Of a stretch of 64,000 nt of DNA, positions 43,222 through 53,700 are shown one piece after another. The notes beneath the pieces are model-generated. The model searched no databases. It saw only the letters and a program-made list of their open reading frames with translations, and was not told the DNA's origin. How positions within the stretch are numbered: the first letter of the stretch is position 1; the number at the start of each line of letters is the position of its first letter. A program made the translations under genes and the position numbers. Source of the DNA: Phytohabitans rumicis (GTDB lineage: Bacteria; Actinomycetota; Actinomycetes; Mycobacteriales; Micromonosporaceae); NCBI RefSeq assembly GCF_011764445.1, contig NZ_BLPG01000001.1:8919316-8983315 (forward strand), given 5' to 3'.

Positions 43222-44805
43222 ATGGGTGCACGACGACGAGGTCGTCACGAGTCCACCTCAGCAAGTTCAGTCAGCCGCCGCGGGTTTATCACCCGGGTGG
43301 GCGCCACCGCGGCCGGCGCCGTCGCGATCGGGGCGGCCCCCGCGGCCATCGGCGCCCACGAGGCGTACGCCGCCACCCCGGCCGACCGGTTCGGCCGCAT
43401 GTTCCCCGACCTGCCCCCCTTCATCCCCGCCGACGACCGGCGCCGGGCCGCGCTCATCGACATCGGCAAGCCCGGCGGCATCTTGGACGCCAAGGACCCG
43501 CTCGCCGAGGGTCCGGTCCGGCTCATCACCAACCCGGAGCTGAGCCCCAACAACCGCGACAACTCCGACGGCACCACCATCCACATGACCGCCGGGGTCA
43601 CGTTCTTCGGCCAGTTCCTCGACCACGACATGACGTTCGACACCGCCTCGCCGCTGGGCATCCCGACCACGCCGGAGTCGTCGCCGAACAGCCGTACGCC
43701 GTCGTTCGACCTGGACACCGTGTACGGCGGCGGCCCGGTCGCCTCACCCGCCCTCTACGAGTCCGACCGGGTCAAGCTGCGCATCGAGTCCAACGGACTG
43801 TTCGAGGACCTGCCGCGCAGCAGCAACGGGACGGCGATCATCGGGGACCCGCGCAACGACGAGAACGCGATCATCGCCGGGTTCCAGTCCGCGTTCATCC
43901 TGGCCCACAACCGGATCGTCGACGAGCTGCGGGCCCAGGGCGTACCGGCGGCGCAGCAGTTCGCCCAGGCGCGGCGGACCCTCACCTGGCACTACCACTG
44001 GATCATCCTGAAGGAGTTCCTGCCGACCATCGTCGGGCAGTCGATGGTCAACACCATCCTCAGCGGGGGCCGCCGCTGGTTCCGCCCCGACCCCAACCCG
44101 GCGTTCATCCCGGTCGAATTCCAGATCGCGTACCGCTTCGGGCACAGCATGATCCGGCCGTCGTACCGGCTGAACCTCGCCGGCAACGCGGACGGCACGC
44201 CGTTCTTCGGGTTCATCTTCGACCCGGCCGGCGAGGGCCAGGCCGACCCGGTCGACCTGCGCGGCGGGGCGCGGGCGCGCCGGCGGTTCGTGGGCTGGCA
44301 GACGTTCTTCGACTTCGGCGGCGCGCAGACCACCCACGTACGGCCGAACAAGCGGATCGACACGAAGATCTCCACGCCGCTGTTCCACCTGCCGCTCGGC
44401 GCGATCGCGAGCGGCGACCCGCCGACCTCGCTGGCCACCCGGAACCTGCTGCGCACCCTGACCTGGGGAGTGCCCGCCGGGCAGCGCATCGCCCAGAACA
44501 TGGGCAACCCGATGCTGCACCTGCAGGAGCTGGCCGACTACGGAGTGGCCCTGGAGAACCAGACCCCGCTCTGGTACTACGTGCTCGCCGAGGCCGAGCG
44601 CCTCGCCAACGGCGTCACCCTCGGCCCGACCGGCGGCCGGATCATCGGCGAGGTCTTCATCGGCCTGCTGCAACTCGACCCCAACGGCTACCTGCGCGTC
44701 CAGCCCGGCTGGACGCCCACCCTGCCCGCCGTCACCCCCGGCACGTTCAAGATGACCGACCTGCTGCGCTGGGCGCGGGTGGACCCGGCCAGCCGCGGGC
44801 AATGA
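43222..44805 (+). CDS. Exported animal-type heme peroxidase (An_peroxidase family)
   Basis: 527 residues with a twin-arginine signal (SVSRRGFITRVGATAAGAVAIG, residues about 16-37), so it is probably exported folded with its heme. The distal histidine is in TFFGQFLDHDMTFD and the proximal histidine in IAYRFGHSMIRPSYRL, with the catalytic-arginine region between. Bacterial members of this myeloperoxidase/peroxinectin superfamily oxidise halides or phenolics; the substrate here is unknown. GGAGGA precedes ATG 43222. Confidence 0.93.
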   Translation: MGARRRGRHESTSASSVSRRGFITRVGATAAGAVAIGAAPAAIGAHEAYAATPADRFGRMFPDLPPFIPADDRRRAALIDIGKPGGILDAKDPLAEGPVRLITNPELSPNNRDNSDGTTIHMTAGVTFFGQFLDHDMTFDTASPLGIPTTPESSPNSRTPSFDLDTVYGGGPVASPALYESDRVKLRIESNGLFEDLPRSSNGTAIIGDPRNDENAIIAGFQSAFILAHNRIVDELRAQGVPAAQQFAQARRTLTWHYHWIILKEFLPTIVGQSMVNTILSGGRRWFRPDPNPAFIPVEFQIAYRFGHSMIRPSYRLNLAGNADGTPFFGFIFDPAGEGQADPVDLRGGARARRRFVGWQTFFDFGGAQTTHVRPNKRIDTKISTPLFHLPLGAIASGDPPTSLATRNLLRTLTWGVPAGQRIAQNMGNPMLHLQELADYGVALENQTPLWYYVLAEAERLANGVTLGPTGGRIIGEVFIGLLQLDPNGYLRVQPGWTPTLPAVTPGTFKMTDLLRWARVDPASRGQ

Positions 44806-44860
44806 GTACACTCATCGGCCGGTAGGTACCAAGATCGGTCGATATCCACGGGGTTGTGGT

Positions 44861-46797
44861 TTGAGCACCAAGTTGGACGCCGACCTGGGCACGTTCCAGG
44901 TCGGCGTCGACTTCGGCACGTCGAACACGGTGGCCATGCTGAGGTGGCCGGACGGGCGCGCACGGCCGGTGCTCTTCGACGGTGCCCCGCTGCTGCCGTC
45001 GGCCGTCTTCGCGGACCCGTCCGGCGAACTGTTCGTCGGGCGGGACGCGGTCAACGCGGCGATGTCCTATCCGGAGGGCTTCGAGCCGTACCCGAAACGC
45101 CGGATCGACGAGGGGGTGCTGCTGCTCGGGGCCGCCGAGGTGCCGGTGAGCGAGGCGATCGCCGCGGTACTGCGCCGCGTCGTCGAGGAGACGCGGCGGG
45201 TCGCCGGCCGGTGGCCGGGCGAGGTCGTCCTGACGTACCCGGCGTCGTGGGCCGCGCGGCGGCGCGGCGTGCTGCTGGACGCGGCGGCCCGCGCCGGGAT
45301 CGCCGGCCCGACCCTGGTCCCCGAGCCGCTGGCGGCCGCGTTCCACTTCGCGGAGCTGCTCGGCGCCCGCGTCCCGGACGGCGGCCACCTGCTGGTGTAC
45401 GACTTCGGCGCGGGCACGTTCGACGCGTCGGTGGTGCGGCGCACGCCCGAGGGGTTCGCGGTGGTGGCCTCCGAAGGGCTCGGCGACACCGGCGGCCTCG
45501 ACGTGGACGCCGCGCTCGTGGCGCACCTCGGTGCCGTCTACGGCGGCCGCGACCCGGGAGCCTGGCGCCGGCTGGAATCGCCGGCCGAACCGGCCGACCG
45601 GCGGCGGCACCGGCAGCTTTGGGACGGCGTCCGGGCGGCCAAGGAGGCACTGTCCCGCACCGGGACCGCGTTGGTGCACGTACCGGTCCTGGAGCAGGAC
45701 GCCCCGATCGCCCGCGAGCAGCTCGAACAGCTGGCCCGGCCGGTCGTGGACCGGTCCGTGACGGTGGCGCGCGGCGCGCTGCTCGACGCCGGCGTCGACC
45801 TGCCGCAGCTGGCCGGCGTGATCCTGGTCGGCGGCGCCAGCCGGATGCCCATCGTGGCGACCCAGCTGCACCGCGCGCTCGGCATCGCGCCGACCGTCCT
45901 CGAGCAGCCCGAGCTGGTGGTGGCCGAGGGCAGCCTGCGCGCGGCCTTCTCTGCGGCCTCCGTCGGTGCCGCGGCCACCGTCGTCATGGATCGGGTACGC
46001 GCCGCGGCACCGCTCCCGGCCGTGGACGCCAAGCCGGGCCGGCGCCGGCGGGTCGTGCTGGCGGTGGCCGGCGGGACCGCGGCTGTCGTGCTGGCCGTCA
46101 CCGGCGTCGTCGTCGGCAAGGGCCTGCTGTCGGACGGGGACCGCGGCGGCCGGCTGGCCGGGGACGGGGCCGGTGAGCGCTCGGCGGCCTTCGTCGACGC
46201 GGCCGGCACCGGCCAGGCCGGGACCGTGTCACCGGGCGGCACCGCGACCGGGGCGGCGGCCACCGGGCCGAGCGGCACCGCCGGCCCGACCGGGGCGGCC
46301 GGGCGCCCGGGACGGCGACCACCACCCGGGCCGGCAGCACGCCGACGAAGGCGACCGTGGAACAGACCATCGCCCCGCGCAACCGGACCGACGACGAGGA
46401 CCTGGTCTCCGAGTCCGTCGGGGTGCGTATGACCCGCAAGTCCGGGAGCGGGACGGTGCCGGAGGTCCGGTTCAGCACGTCCATCAAGGGCCGCAACGGC
46501 TTTCCCGCGTACGCCGGCGCCAGCATGACCCTGGAAAACGTCTTCGACTACGACACGGTGTCGTCGAAGGTGCGGTACGTGATCGAGACGTACGAGTGCG
46601 GCGGCGGGCTGGTCGAGCAGAAGGACACCGGCGTGATCGAGAAGGCGTCCTCGCAGAACAGCTTCACCATCGACATCGACGGCTACTCGGGCGAGTTCTA
46701 CGTCAAGTCGAAGCTGCAGGTGATGGAGTACACCCTGGACGGTGCGGTCTGGAGCGGGCAGACCCAGACGGCGACGAGCCCGTGCATCACGCTGTGA
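44861..46797 (+). CDS. Membrane-anchored Hsp70-like protein with exported C-terminal domain, apparent frameshift
   Basis: 645 residues after adding one G at 46309-46311; start TTG 44861. Residues 1-370 form a DnaK-like actin-fold ATPase: phosphate-1 VGVDFGTSNTVAML, phosphate-2 LLVYDFGAGTFDASVV and adenosine motif GVILVGGASRMPIV. The Hsp70 substrate-binding domain is missing. Instead there is one membrane helix (VVLAVAGGTAAVVLAVTGVVVG), a Gly/Thr/Pro-rich linker where the frame breaks, and about 140 unrecognised residues with two cysteines (TYECGGG, SPCITL). The exterior domain may sense or present a ligand to the cytoplasmic ATPase (inference). Confidence 0.82.
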
Positions 46798-46828
46798 CGC
46801 ACGGGCTCGCCGGTGGTGTGGCGGCGGG

Positions 46829-48324
46829 TCAGCCGACGTGCACCATCGCTCGGGCCTCCTCGGTGGCGCCGGCCGCGGTGTCCTGCTTGGTGTTGCGGAC
46901 CAACAGGAAGACGATCAGCGTGGAGGCGGCGATCAGCACCGCGCTCACCGTGAACGCCACGTTGTAGCCGTGCACCACGCCCAGCGGCGCGGACTGCGGG
47001 CCGTGGTCCGTGACGTACGAGGCCAACGCCGTGGTGAAGACGGTGTTGAGCACCGCGACGCCGAGCGAGCCGCCGACCTGCTGGGTGGTGTTGACCATCG
47101 CGCTGGCGACGCCGGCGTCGTGCTCGTCCACGCCGGTCAGCGAGGTGTTGCCCAGCGGCACGAAGACCAGGGCCATGCCGACCGCCATGATGACCAGGGC
47201 CGGCAGGATCAGCGTCAGGTACGACGAGTCGATCCGCAGCTGGGTCAGCCAGATCATGCCTGCCGTGGCCAGCAGGCCGCCGACCGTCATCATGCCGCGC
47301 GGACCCACCTTGGGCAGCAGCCCGCTCGCCACGATCGCGGTGATGATGAGCGCGAACGAGAACGGCAGGTACGCGATGCCGCTCTTGATCGGCGAGTACT
47401 GCAGGGTGCCCTGGAAGTAGTACGTCATGAACAGGAACATGCCCATCATGCCGGCGCCGAGCAGCACCGAGGTCAGGAACGAGCCACCCCGGTTGCGGTG
47501 CAGCACCACCCGCAGCGGCAGCAGCGGGTGCGACGAGCGGGCCTCGAACACCACGAACCCGACCAGCAGGATCGCGGCGACCGCGAAGAAGCCCAGCGTG
47601 ATCCCGGCGGACCAGCCGTCCTCGGCCGCCTTCGTGAACGCGTACACCAGCGCGACCAGCCCACCGGTGGCCAGCACCGCGCCCGGGATGTCGTACTTGG
47701 TGTTGCCGTGCGCCTTGCTCTCCCGCACGATCGGCAGTGCCAGGGCCACCGCGATCAGCGCGATCGGGATGTTGACCAGCAGCGTCCAGCGCCAGCTCGT
47801 GTACTCGGTGAGCAGGCCGCCCAGGATCAGGCCGATCGCCGCGCCGACACCGGAGATCGCGCCGAACACGCCGAACGCCTTGGCCCGGTCCTTGACGTCC
47901 GTGAAGGTCACCGTGATGAGCGACAACGCGGCCGGCGCGAGGAGCGCACCGAACGCCCCCTGCAGGCCACGCGCGGCGAAGAGCGTGCCCGCGTTGGTGG
48001 CGATGCCGCCGAGCGCCGAGGCGCCGGCGAAGCCGACCAGGCCGATCAGGAAGACCTTCTTACGCCCGACGTAGTCGGCGATCCGGCCGCCGAGCAGCAG
48101 CAGGCCGCCGAAGGTCAGCGTGTACGCCGTGACGATCCACTGCCGGTTGGCGTCGGAGATCTCCAACGCCTCCTGCGCCCGGGCATCGCGATGTTGACGA
48201 TGGTGGCGTCGAGCACGACCATGAGCTGGGCGATGGCGATGACGACGAGCGCCAGCCAGCGCTTGGGGTCGACGTCGGCCGCGCCCCCCGCGACCGGCGT
48301 CGCCGCGGCGGTGTCTTGTGACAT
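46829..48324 (-). CDS. MFS drug exporter, DHA2/EmrB-QacA type (14 helices), apparent frameshift
   Basis: 498 residues once one base is added at the CCCGGG junction 48178-48183. This joins the start MSQDTAAATPVAGG...LMVVLDATIVNIAMP with AQEALEISDANRQWIVTAYTL. Motif A GGRIADYVGRKKVFLIG and motif C GAISGVGAAIGLILGGLLT are present. It is predicted to expel hydrophobic compounds by proton antiport. No regulator gene is adjacent. Convergent with the Hsp70-like gene. Without the repair, only a 445-residue form lacking the first helix would be made. Confidence 0.88.
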
Positions 48325-48581
48325 CTCAATGCCTTTCGGTGAGGTCCCCCGTGCCGGCCCACCAGTGGGAACTGCCGGCACCTTCTGGCTCTGGTGAAGA
48401 TAAAGATCCGGTGCGACAGAATCCGTACCAATTACCGGTAAAGGTGTCGCTGATCACAGCCGGCCGGCCGGTAGGTACCGCCCACCCACCACAATGGACA
48501 GACTTCCCCGCGCCGCGCGGCACCCCGCCCCGCCCCGCGCTGCACCCCGCGCCGGCGCCGTCCCGCAGCGCGCGGGCGTGC

Positions 48582-48685
48582 GCCGATCAAGGACATAGCC
48601 GTCGATCAAGGGCAAAGGGTCGTGCTTTGATCTCCGATCCACGACCGTTTGCCCTTGATCGACGGGAAAGTCCTTGATCGGCGCG
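48582..48685. repeat. Dispersed palindrome family A, copy 4
   Basis: GATCAAGGAC satellite, core GTCGATCAAGGGCAAA...GGTCGTG with complement CACGACCGTTTGCCCTTGATCGAC, then satellite GTCCTTGATC. Outer and inner symmetry are both preserved, so the whole 104 bp can fold. Confidence 0.85.
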
Positions 48686-48795
48686 TAGGGCCCGCGGTAG
48701 CCCTGCGGCGGGGCGGGGCTACCGCGCGGGCCTCGTACTCCTCGGCGTGCGAGGCGCGGTGCGGCGCCCGGGTGTGCCCGCCTGGGGTGCCGCGG

Positions 48796-48918
48796 CGTCG
48801 ATCAGCCCTTGCCCGTCGATCAGCCCCTGCCCGTCGATCAAGGGCGAACGGTCGTGCTTTGATCTCCGATCCACGACCCTTTGCCCTTGATCGACGCAGG
48901 AGTCCTTGATCGACGGGC
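48796..48918. repeat. Dispersed palindrome family A, copy 5, with tandem GTCGATCA units
   Basis: Two short tandem units GTCGATCAGCCCxTGCCC precede the core GTCGATCAAGGGCGAACGG...TTTGCCCTTGATCGAC, and GTCCTTGATCGACGGG follows. The internal duplication suggests recombination or slippage within the element. Confidence 0.8.
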
Positions 48919-48991
48919 GGCGCGCCGGGCGGGCTGCGGTGCGGCGCACGGCACGACGTGCGGCCACGCCGGGCGGTGCGTGGGTGGTGGG

Positions 48992-49267
48992 TCAGGCGCG
49001 GAGGTGGGCTCGCCGGTGGGTGTGTTGTTCGATGTCGCCAGCCGCCGCGTCCAGCAGTTGGTGGGCGAGATCGGACAAAGCACGGGAAACGGCCAGTTCG
49101 TCGCCGATCGCGGGCACCTCGGGATCGACCGGGTTGCGCCGCGCCGTGCCGATGCCGGCCAGGCCCACCCGGTCCTGCGACTCCAGCCGGGCCTCCGCGC
49201 GCGTACGCCGCTCGTCGCCCTGCTCGTCGATGAAGATATCCACGGTCCACCGCTTCGCGAGAGCCAT
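48992..49267 (-). CDS. DUF1876 (dsRBD-like) small protein
   Basis: 91 residues starting MALAKRWTVDIFIDEQGDERRTRAEARL, with RVGLAGIGTARRNPVDPEVPAIGDELAVSRALSDLAHQLL, the actinobacterial DUF1876 pattern. ATG 49267 follows AGGAGGTGG. Family function is unknown; the fold is predicted alpha-beta and resembles double-stranded RNA-binding domains. It stands alone between two palindrome-rich gaps. Confidence 0.88.
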   Translation of the reverse strand: MALAKRWTVDIFIDEQGDERRTRAEARLESQDRVGLAGIGTARRNPVDPEVPAIGDELAVSRALSDLAHQLLDAAAGDIEQHTHRRAHLRA

Positions 49268-49326
49268 GGGGACCACCTCCTGGAGCACTCATCCTTAGCG
49301 TCGCCCTTCCCGGCCGGTAGCGCCAG

Positions 49327-49440
49327 CCCTTCGTGGGGGACCCCCGTTGGGCGTCCGGCCGTGAGGAGGGCTCCCCTGTACACGCCTGGGCAGGTATAGG
49401 GGAGCCCTGCTCACGTCGCAACGCCCCACAGGGGACCCCT
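49327..49440. repeat. Large imperfect hairpin, family D
   Basis: Arms of about 42 bp begin GGGGACCCCCGTTGGGCG and end in GAGGGCTCCCCT; the complement starts AGGGGAGCCCTGCTCACG and ends CAGGGGACCCC. They enclose a 20-bp centre. A half copy lies at 18113-18156. It sits between the DUF1876 start and the M1 peptidase stop. Confidence 0.65.
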
Positions 49441-49461
49441 ACCGGGACCGCGTGCGCCGGC

Positions 49462-50784
49462 TCAGGCGGTGAGGGCGGGCAGCGCCGCGCGGTGCAGCCA
49501 GGTCGCGAAGAACTCGCCCAGCGGCCGGCCCGCGTGCTGCTCCGCCAGCGCGGTGAACGCCGGCGTCGTCACCGTGCCGTGCCGGTGCTCGGCGACCCAC
49601 GCCCGCAGCAGCCGGAAGAACCGCTCGTCGCCGACCTCGCGGCGCAGCGAGTGCAGGGTCAGCGCGCCGCGCTTGTAGAGGCGCTCGTCGAACATCCGTG
49701 CCACGCCCGGGTCGGCGATCCGCAGGTCAGCCGGCCGGGCGGCCAGCCGCGCGTGCCACATCCGGGCGAGCGCCTCCGCCGGTGCCCCGCCCGACGCGCC
49801 GGACCACAGCCACTCCGCGTACGTCGCGAACCCCTCGTTGAGCCAGATGTGCCGCCAGTCGGCCACCGACAGGCTGTTGCCGAACCACTGGTGCGCCAGC
49901 TCGTGCACGACCAGCCGCTCGTGCGTGCGCCGGCCGTCCACGTGGTTCGCGCCGAAGATCGACATGCCCTGCGCCTCGATCGGATCGTCCAGGTCGTCGT
50001 CCGTGACCACGACCGTGTACTCCCCGAACGGGTACGGGCCGAAGAAGCGCTGCAGGGCCTGCATCATCTCGCCCTGGCGCCCGAAGTCGTACGCGAACCG
50101 GCGGCGCAACCGCGTCGGCAGCGCCGCCCGCTGCGGCGGCCCCCCGGCGTCCAGGTCGATCCGCTCGTACCGTCCTATCTGGACACTCACCAGGTAGGTC
50201 GGGGTCGGCTCCGGCAGATCGTAGACCCAGGCCGTCGTGCTCGCGCTCCGCCGGCGCTCCACCAGCCTTCCGGTGGCGATGACGGAGTACGGCGTGGCCG
50301 TGCTCACCGCGATCCGGTAGCTGGCCTTGTCCGACGGCTGGTCGTTGCAGGGAAACCAGGACGGCGCGCCCACCGGCTGGCTGGCCACCAGGACGCCGTC
50401 CGACAGTTCGTCCCACCCGATGTCGCCCCACCGTCCGTCGACCGGCCGGGGGCGGCCGGCGTACCGCACCTCCACCCGGAACTCCGCCTCGGCCGGGATC
50501 GCCGCCGCCGGCCGGACGTGCAGCTTGCGGCCCTCGTGCGCGAACTTCGCCGGCGCGCCGTCCACGAGTACCTGGCCGACCCGCATCCCGGCCAGGTCGA
50601 GGCTGAACCGGGACAGCCCGTGCGTCGCCAGCGCGGTGATGGTGGCGGACCCGGCGAGCCGGTTCGTGGTGATCCGGTAGTCCAGGTCCAGGTCGTAGTG
50701 GATGGCCCGGTAGCCGCCGTTGCCGTGCTGAGGAAGGTACGAGTCTCCGGACCGGTCCGCACCCGGCCTGGCGGCTTCCCTCAT
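49462..50784 (-). CDS. M1-family zinc aminopeptidase-like metallopeptidase
   Basis: 440 residues. The zinc site HELAHQWFGN...WLNEGFATYAEW (HExxHx18E, about residues 290-315) and the upstream DDPIEAQGMSIFGANH region correspond to the M1 core. The N-terminal beta domain includes YDLDLDYRITTNRLAGSATITA. No signal peptide; only the two N-terminal domains of longer M1 enzymes are present. The ATG overlaps the repaired stop of the NRPS gene (ATGA), so the two are translationally coupled. Similar NRPS-M1 pairs are familiar from other actinobacteria (recalled). It may trim or release the NRPS product. Confidence 0.92.
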   Translation of the reverse strand: MREAARPGADRSGDSYLPQHGNGGYRAIHYDLDLDYRITTNRLAGSATITALATHGLSRFSLDLAGMRVGQVLVDGAPAKFAHEGRKLHVRPAAAIPAEAEFRVEVRYAGRPRPVDGRWGDIGWDELSDGVLVASQPVGAPSWFPCNDQPSDKASYRIAVSTATPYSVIATGRLVERRRSASTTAWVYDLPEPTPTYLVSVQIGRYERIDLDAGGPPQRAALPTRLRRRFAYDFGRQGEMMQALQRFFGPYPFGEYTVVVTDDDLDDPIEAQGMSIFGANHVDGRRTHERLVVHELAHQWFGNSLSVADWRHIWLNEGFATYAEWLWSGASGGAPAEALARMWHARLAARPADLRIADPGVARMFDERLYKRGALTLHSLRREVGDERFFRLLRAWVAEHRHGTVTTPAFTALAEQHAGRPLGEFFATWLHRAALPALTA

Positions 50785-53700
50785 TCCCCGGCTGCCGGTC
50801 CAAGCCGGACCGGTCGCTGCGCGCCCAGCTCCGGCTTGGACCGGCCCCGGGGCTCTGCTGGCTGGCTCGCTGCGCTCGCTTCGGCCCCGGCTGCCGGTCC
50901 AAGCCGGGCCGGTCGCTGCGCGCCCAGTTCCGGCTTGGACCGGCCCCGGGGCTCTGCTGGCTGGCTCGCTGCGCTCGCTTCGGCCCCGGCTGCCGGTCCA
51001 AGCCGGGCCGGTCGCTGCGCGCCCAGTTCCGGCTTGGACCGGCCCCGGGGCTCTGCTGGCTGGCTCGCTGCGCTCGCTTCGGCCCCGGCTGCCGGTCCAA
51101 GCCGGGCCGGTCGCTGCGCGCCCAGCTCCGGCTTGGACCGGCCCCGGGCTCTGCTGGCTGGCTCGCTGCGCTCGCTTCGGCCCCGGCTGCCGGTCCAAGC
51201 CGGGCCGGTCGCTGCGCGCCCAGCTCCGGCTTGGACCGGCCCCGGGGCCAGGCCGCGATGGGGTTGCCCAGCCAGCGGGAGTCTGCCGGCACGGTGTCGC
51301 CCCGGGTGACCAGGGAGCCGGGCCCGACCGTCGTACGGGCGCCGATGCTCGCGCCGGGCAGCACGATGCCGTGCGGGCCCAGCGTCGCGCCGGGCGCCAG
51401 CGTGACCTCGTCCATACTCATGATCCGATCGTGGAACAGGTGGGTCTGCACGACGCAGCCGCGGTTGATGGTGGCTCCGTCGCCGATGCGGACCAGGTCC
51501 GACTCCGGCAGCCAGTACGTCTCCAGCCATACTCCACGGCCGATCTTGGCGCCCATCGTACGCAGCCATCCGGTGAGCACGGGAGTGCCGGTGGCCGCAC
51601 CGATCAGCCACGGCACGGCGAGCACCTCCACGAACGTGTCCGCCAGCTCGTTGCGCCACACGAACGAGTCCCACAGCGGCCGGTCGGTGGCCCGGAACCG
51701 CCCCACCAGCGCCCACTTCACGGCGGTCGCCGTCGCGGCGGCCAGCACGCCCGCGCCCAGCAGCACCGCGCCGGCCAGCGCCCCCGCCGCCACCGGCCCG
51801 AACGCGTTCCACAGCGTGACGAGCGCGGCCAGTACGAGTACGGCGAGCACCGCGCCGCAGGCCACCGGCACCAGCCGGCACAGCTCGACCAGGGCCCGGG
51901 CGACCTTCAGCCGTACCGGCGGGTCGAACGTCCGGCTGCTGTCCGCCTCCTCCGGCGAGCGGCGCAGCGGCATGGGCGGCATGCCCAGCCAGGACGAGCC
52001 CTTCTTCGCCTTCCGCGGTGCGGAGGACAGCACGCCCACCAGCCCGCGCTTGGGCACCGAGTGACCGGGCGCGGCCATCCCCGAGTTGCCGAGGAACGCC
52101 TGCTTGCCGATCCGGGCCGGGGCCGCGTGCAGCCAGCCGTGCCCGAGCTCGTAGGTGGCCACCATCGTGTCGTCGGCCAGGAACGCGCCGTCGGCCACCG
52201 TGGTCATCTTTGGCAGGGCGAGCACGGTGGACACCTCGACGTCCCGGCCCACCTTCGCGCCGAGCAGCCGCAGCCACACCGGCGTGAGCAGGCTGGCGTA
52301 CAAGGGGAAGAGCCCGACCCGGGCCATGCCCATCAGCCGTTCGGTCGCCCAGATCTGCCACGCGATCCGGCCGTGCACCGGGTGGTAGCCGGCGTGCAGG
52401 CCCACGCTCAGCGCCCGCACCGCGCCGAGCACCAGCGCCGCGTACGCGGCGAGGTACGCCAGGGCGGCCAGCGGCGCGGCGAGCAGGGCGGCGGTCACCG
52501 CGGCGCCCACGGTCGCGGTGCCGTGCACCGCGTACGCCAGCACCGCCACGCCTGGTAGCGCCGCCACCGCCGGCAGCACACCCAGCAGGACCGAGGTGAC
52601 GCCGTACGCCGTGGCCCACCGCCGGGACCGGGGCGCCCGCTCCTCCGGCCAGGCGTGCGCGCTCCGGCCGGCCCGGGTGGCCGGCGAGCCGACCCAGCGC
52701 TGTCCCTGCGGCACCGTCCCGCGCACCGTCGAGCCCGGCCCGATCTCCGCGCCCTTGCCCACCCGTACGCCCGGCAGCAGCGTGCTGCGCGCGCCGATCC
52801 GCGCGCCGGCGCCGATCCGGATCTGTCCAATGTGTACGACGTCGCCGTCGACCCAGTACCCGGACAGGTCGACCTCGGGCTCCACGGCCGCGCCCCGGCC
52901 GAGCCGCAGCATGCCGGTGACCGGCGGGGCCGAGTGCAGGTCGACGTCCGGCCCGATCTGGGCGCCCAGCGCACGCGCGTACCGGGTCATCCAGGACGCC
53001 CCGGCGACGCTGGTGGCGCCGCTCAGCTCGGCGAGGCGTTCCGCCGTCCAGAGCCGCAGGTGGACCGCGCCGCCGCGCGGATAGCGACCGGGACGGACGC
53101 CGCGCAGCAGTAGCCGCGCCCCGCCGGCGGCGATGGCGATCCGGCCGACCGGGCTGAAGAGCACCAGCCAGCCCAGCGCCACCCACCACCAGGAGACCAC
53201 CGGCGCCCACGGCGTGCCGAGGAGCTCGGCCGCCGCGGCCAGGACGGTCAGCCAGCGCAGCCCGACGACCGTCATCAGCGGCACCATGAGCAGCGTCTGG
53301 ATCACGCCAGCGCGCCGCGGGGTGGGTGCGACCTCGCGTTTGGTGGTGGTGGCCGCGCCCCGCGTCTCCAGCACCGCGGCCAGCTGCCCGAGCCTCGGGT
53401 GCTGGTAGAGGTCGCCGACGGAGACCTGCGGGAAGCGGGCCCGGATCCACGCGACGAGCTGCGCGGCGGCGAGGCTGCCGCCGCCGTTGCTGAAGAAGTC
53501 CGCGTCCGGGGCGGTGACGCGTACGCCGAGGACCTCGGCCCAGCCGTCGGCCAGCCACGCCTCGGTCGCGGACAGCTCCGCCGGCGCGGTGTCCGCCGCC
53601 TCCGTGTCGGGCAGCGGCCAGGGCAGCGCGGCCCGGTCCACCTTTCCGGAGGTCCGGGTGGGCAGCGCCTCGACGACCGCCAGCCGGGGGACCAGCGCGG

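Larger units (their letters stand above)
48325..48991. other. 667-bp non-coding region with two family A palindromes
   Basis: No gene is supported here. Contents: the MFS upstream region, family A palindromes at 48582-48685 and 48796-48918, and between them a GC hairpin (CGCGGTAGCC pairing with GGCTACCGCG near 48693-48726). Short frames through the repeats encode recurring low-complexity tails (SIKGKRSW..., RDQSTT...) and are not taken as genes. Confidence 0.65.

Noticed and set aside
48454-49421. Several open frames through family A repeats
   Set aside because: Their shared tails (SIKGK..., DQSTT...) are translations of the repeat itself. None has a start signal or conserved core.
50786-51245. 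CRISPR-like array
   Set aside because: The units are contiguous and almost identical with no unique spacers, and the 99-bp period is in frame with the NRPS. It is a coding tandem repeat.
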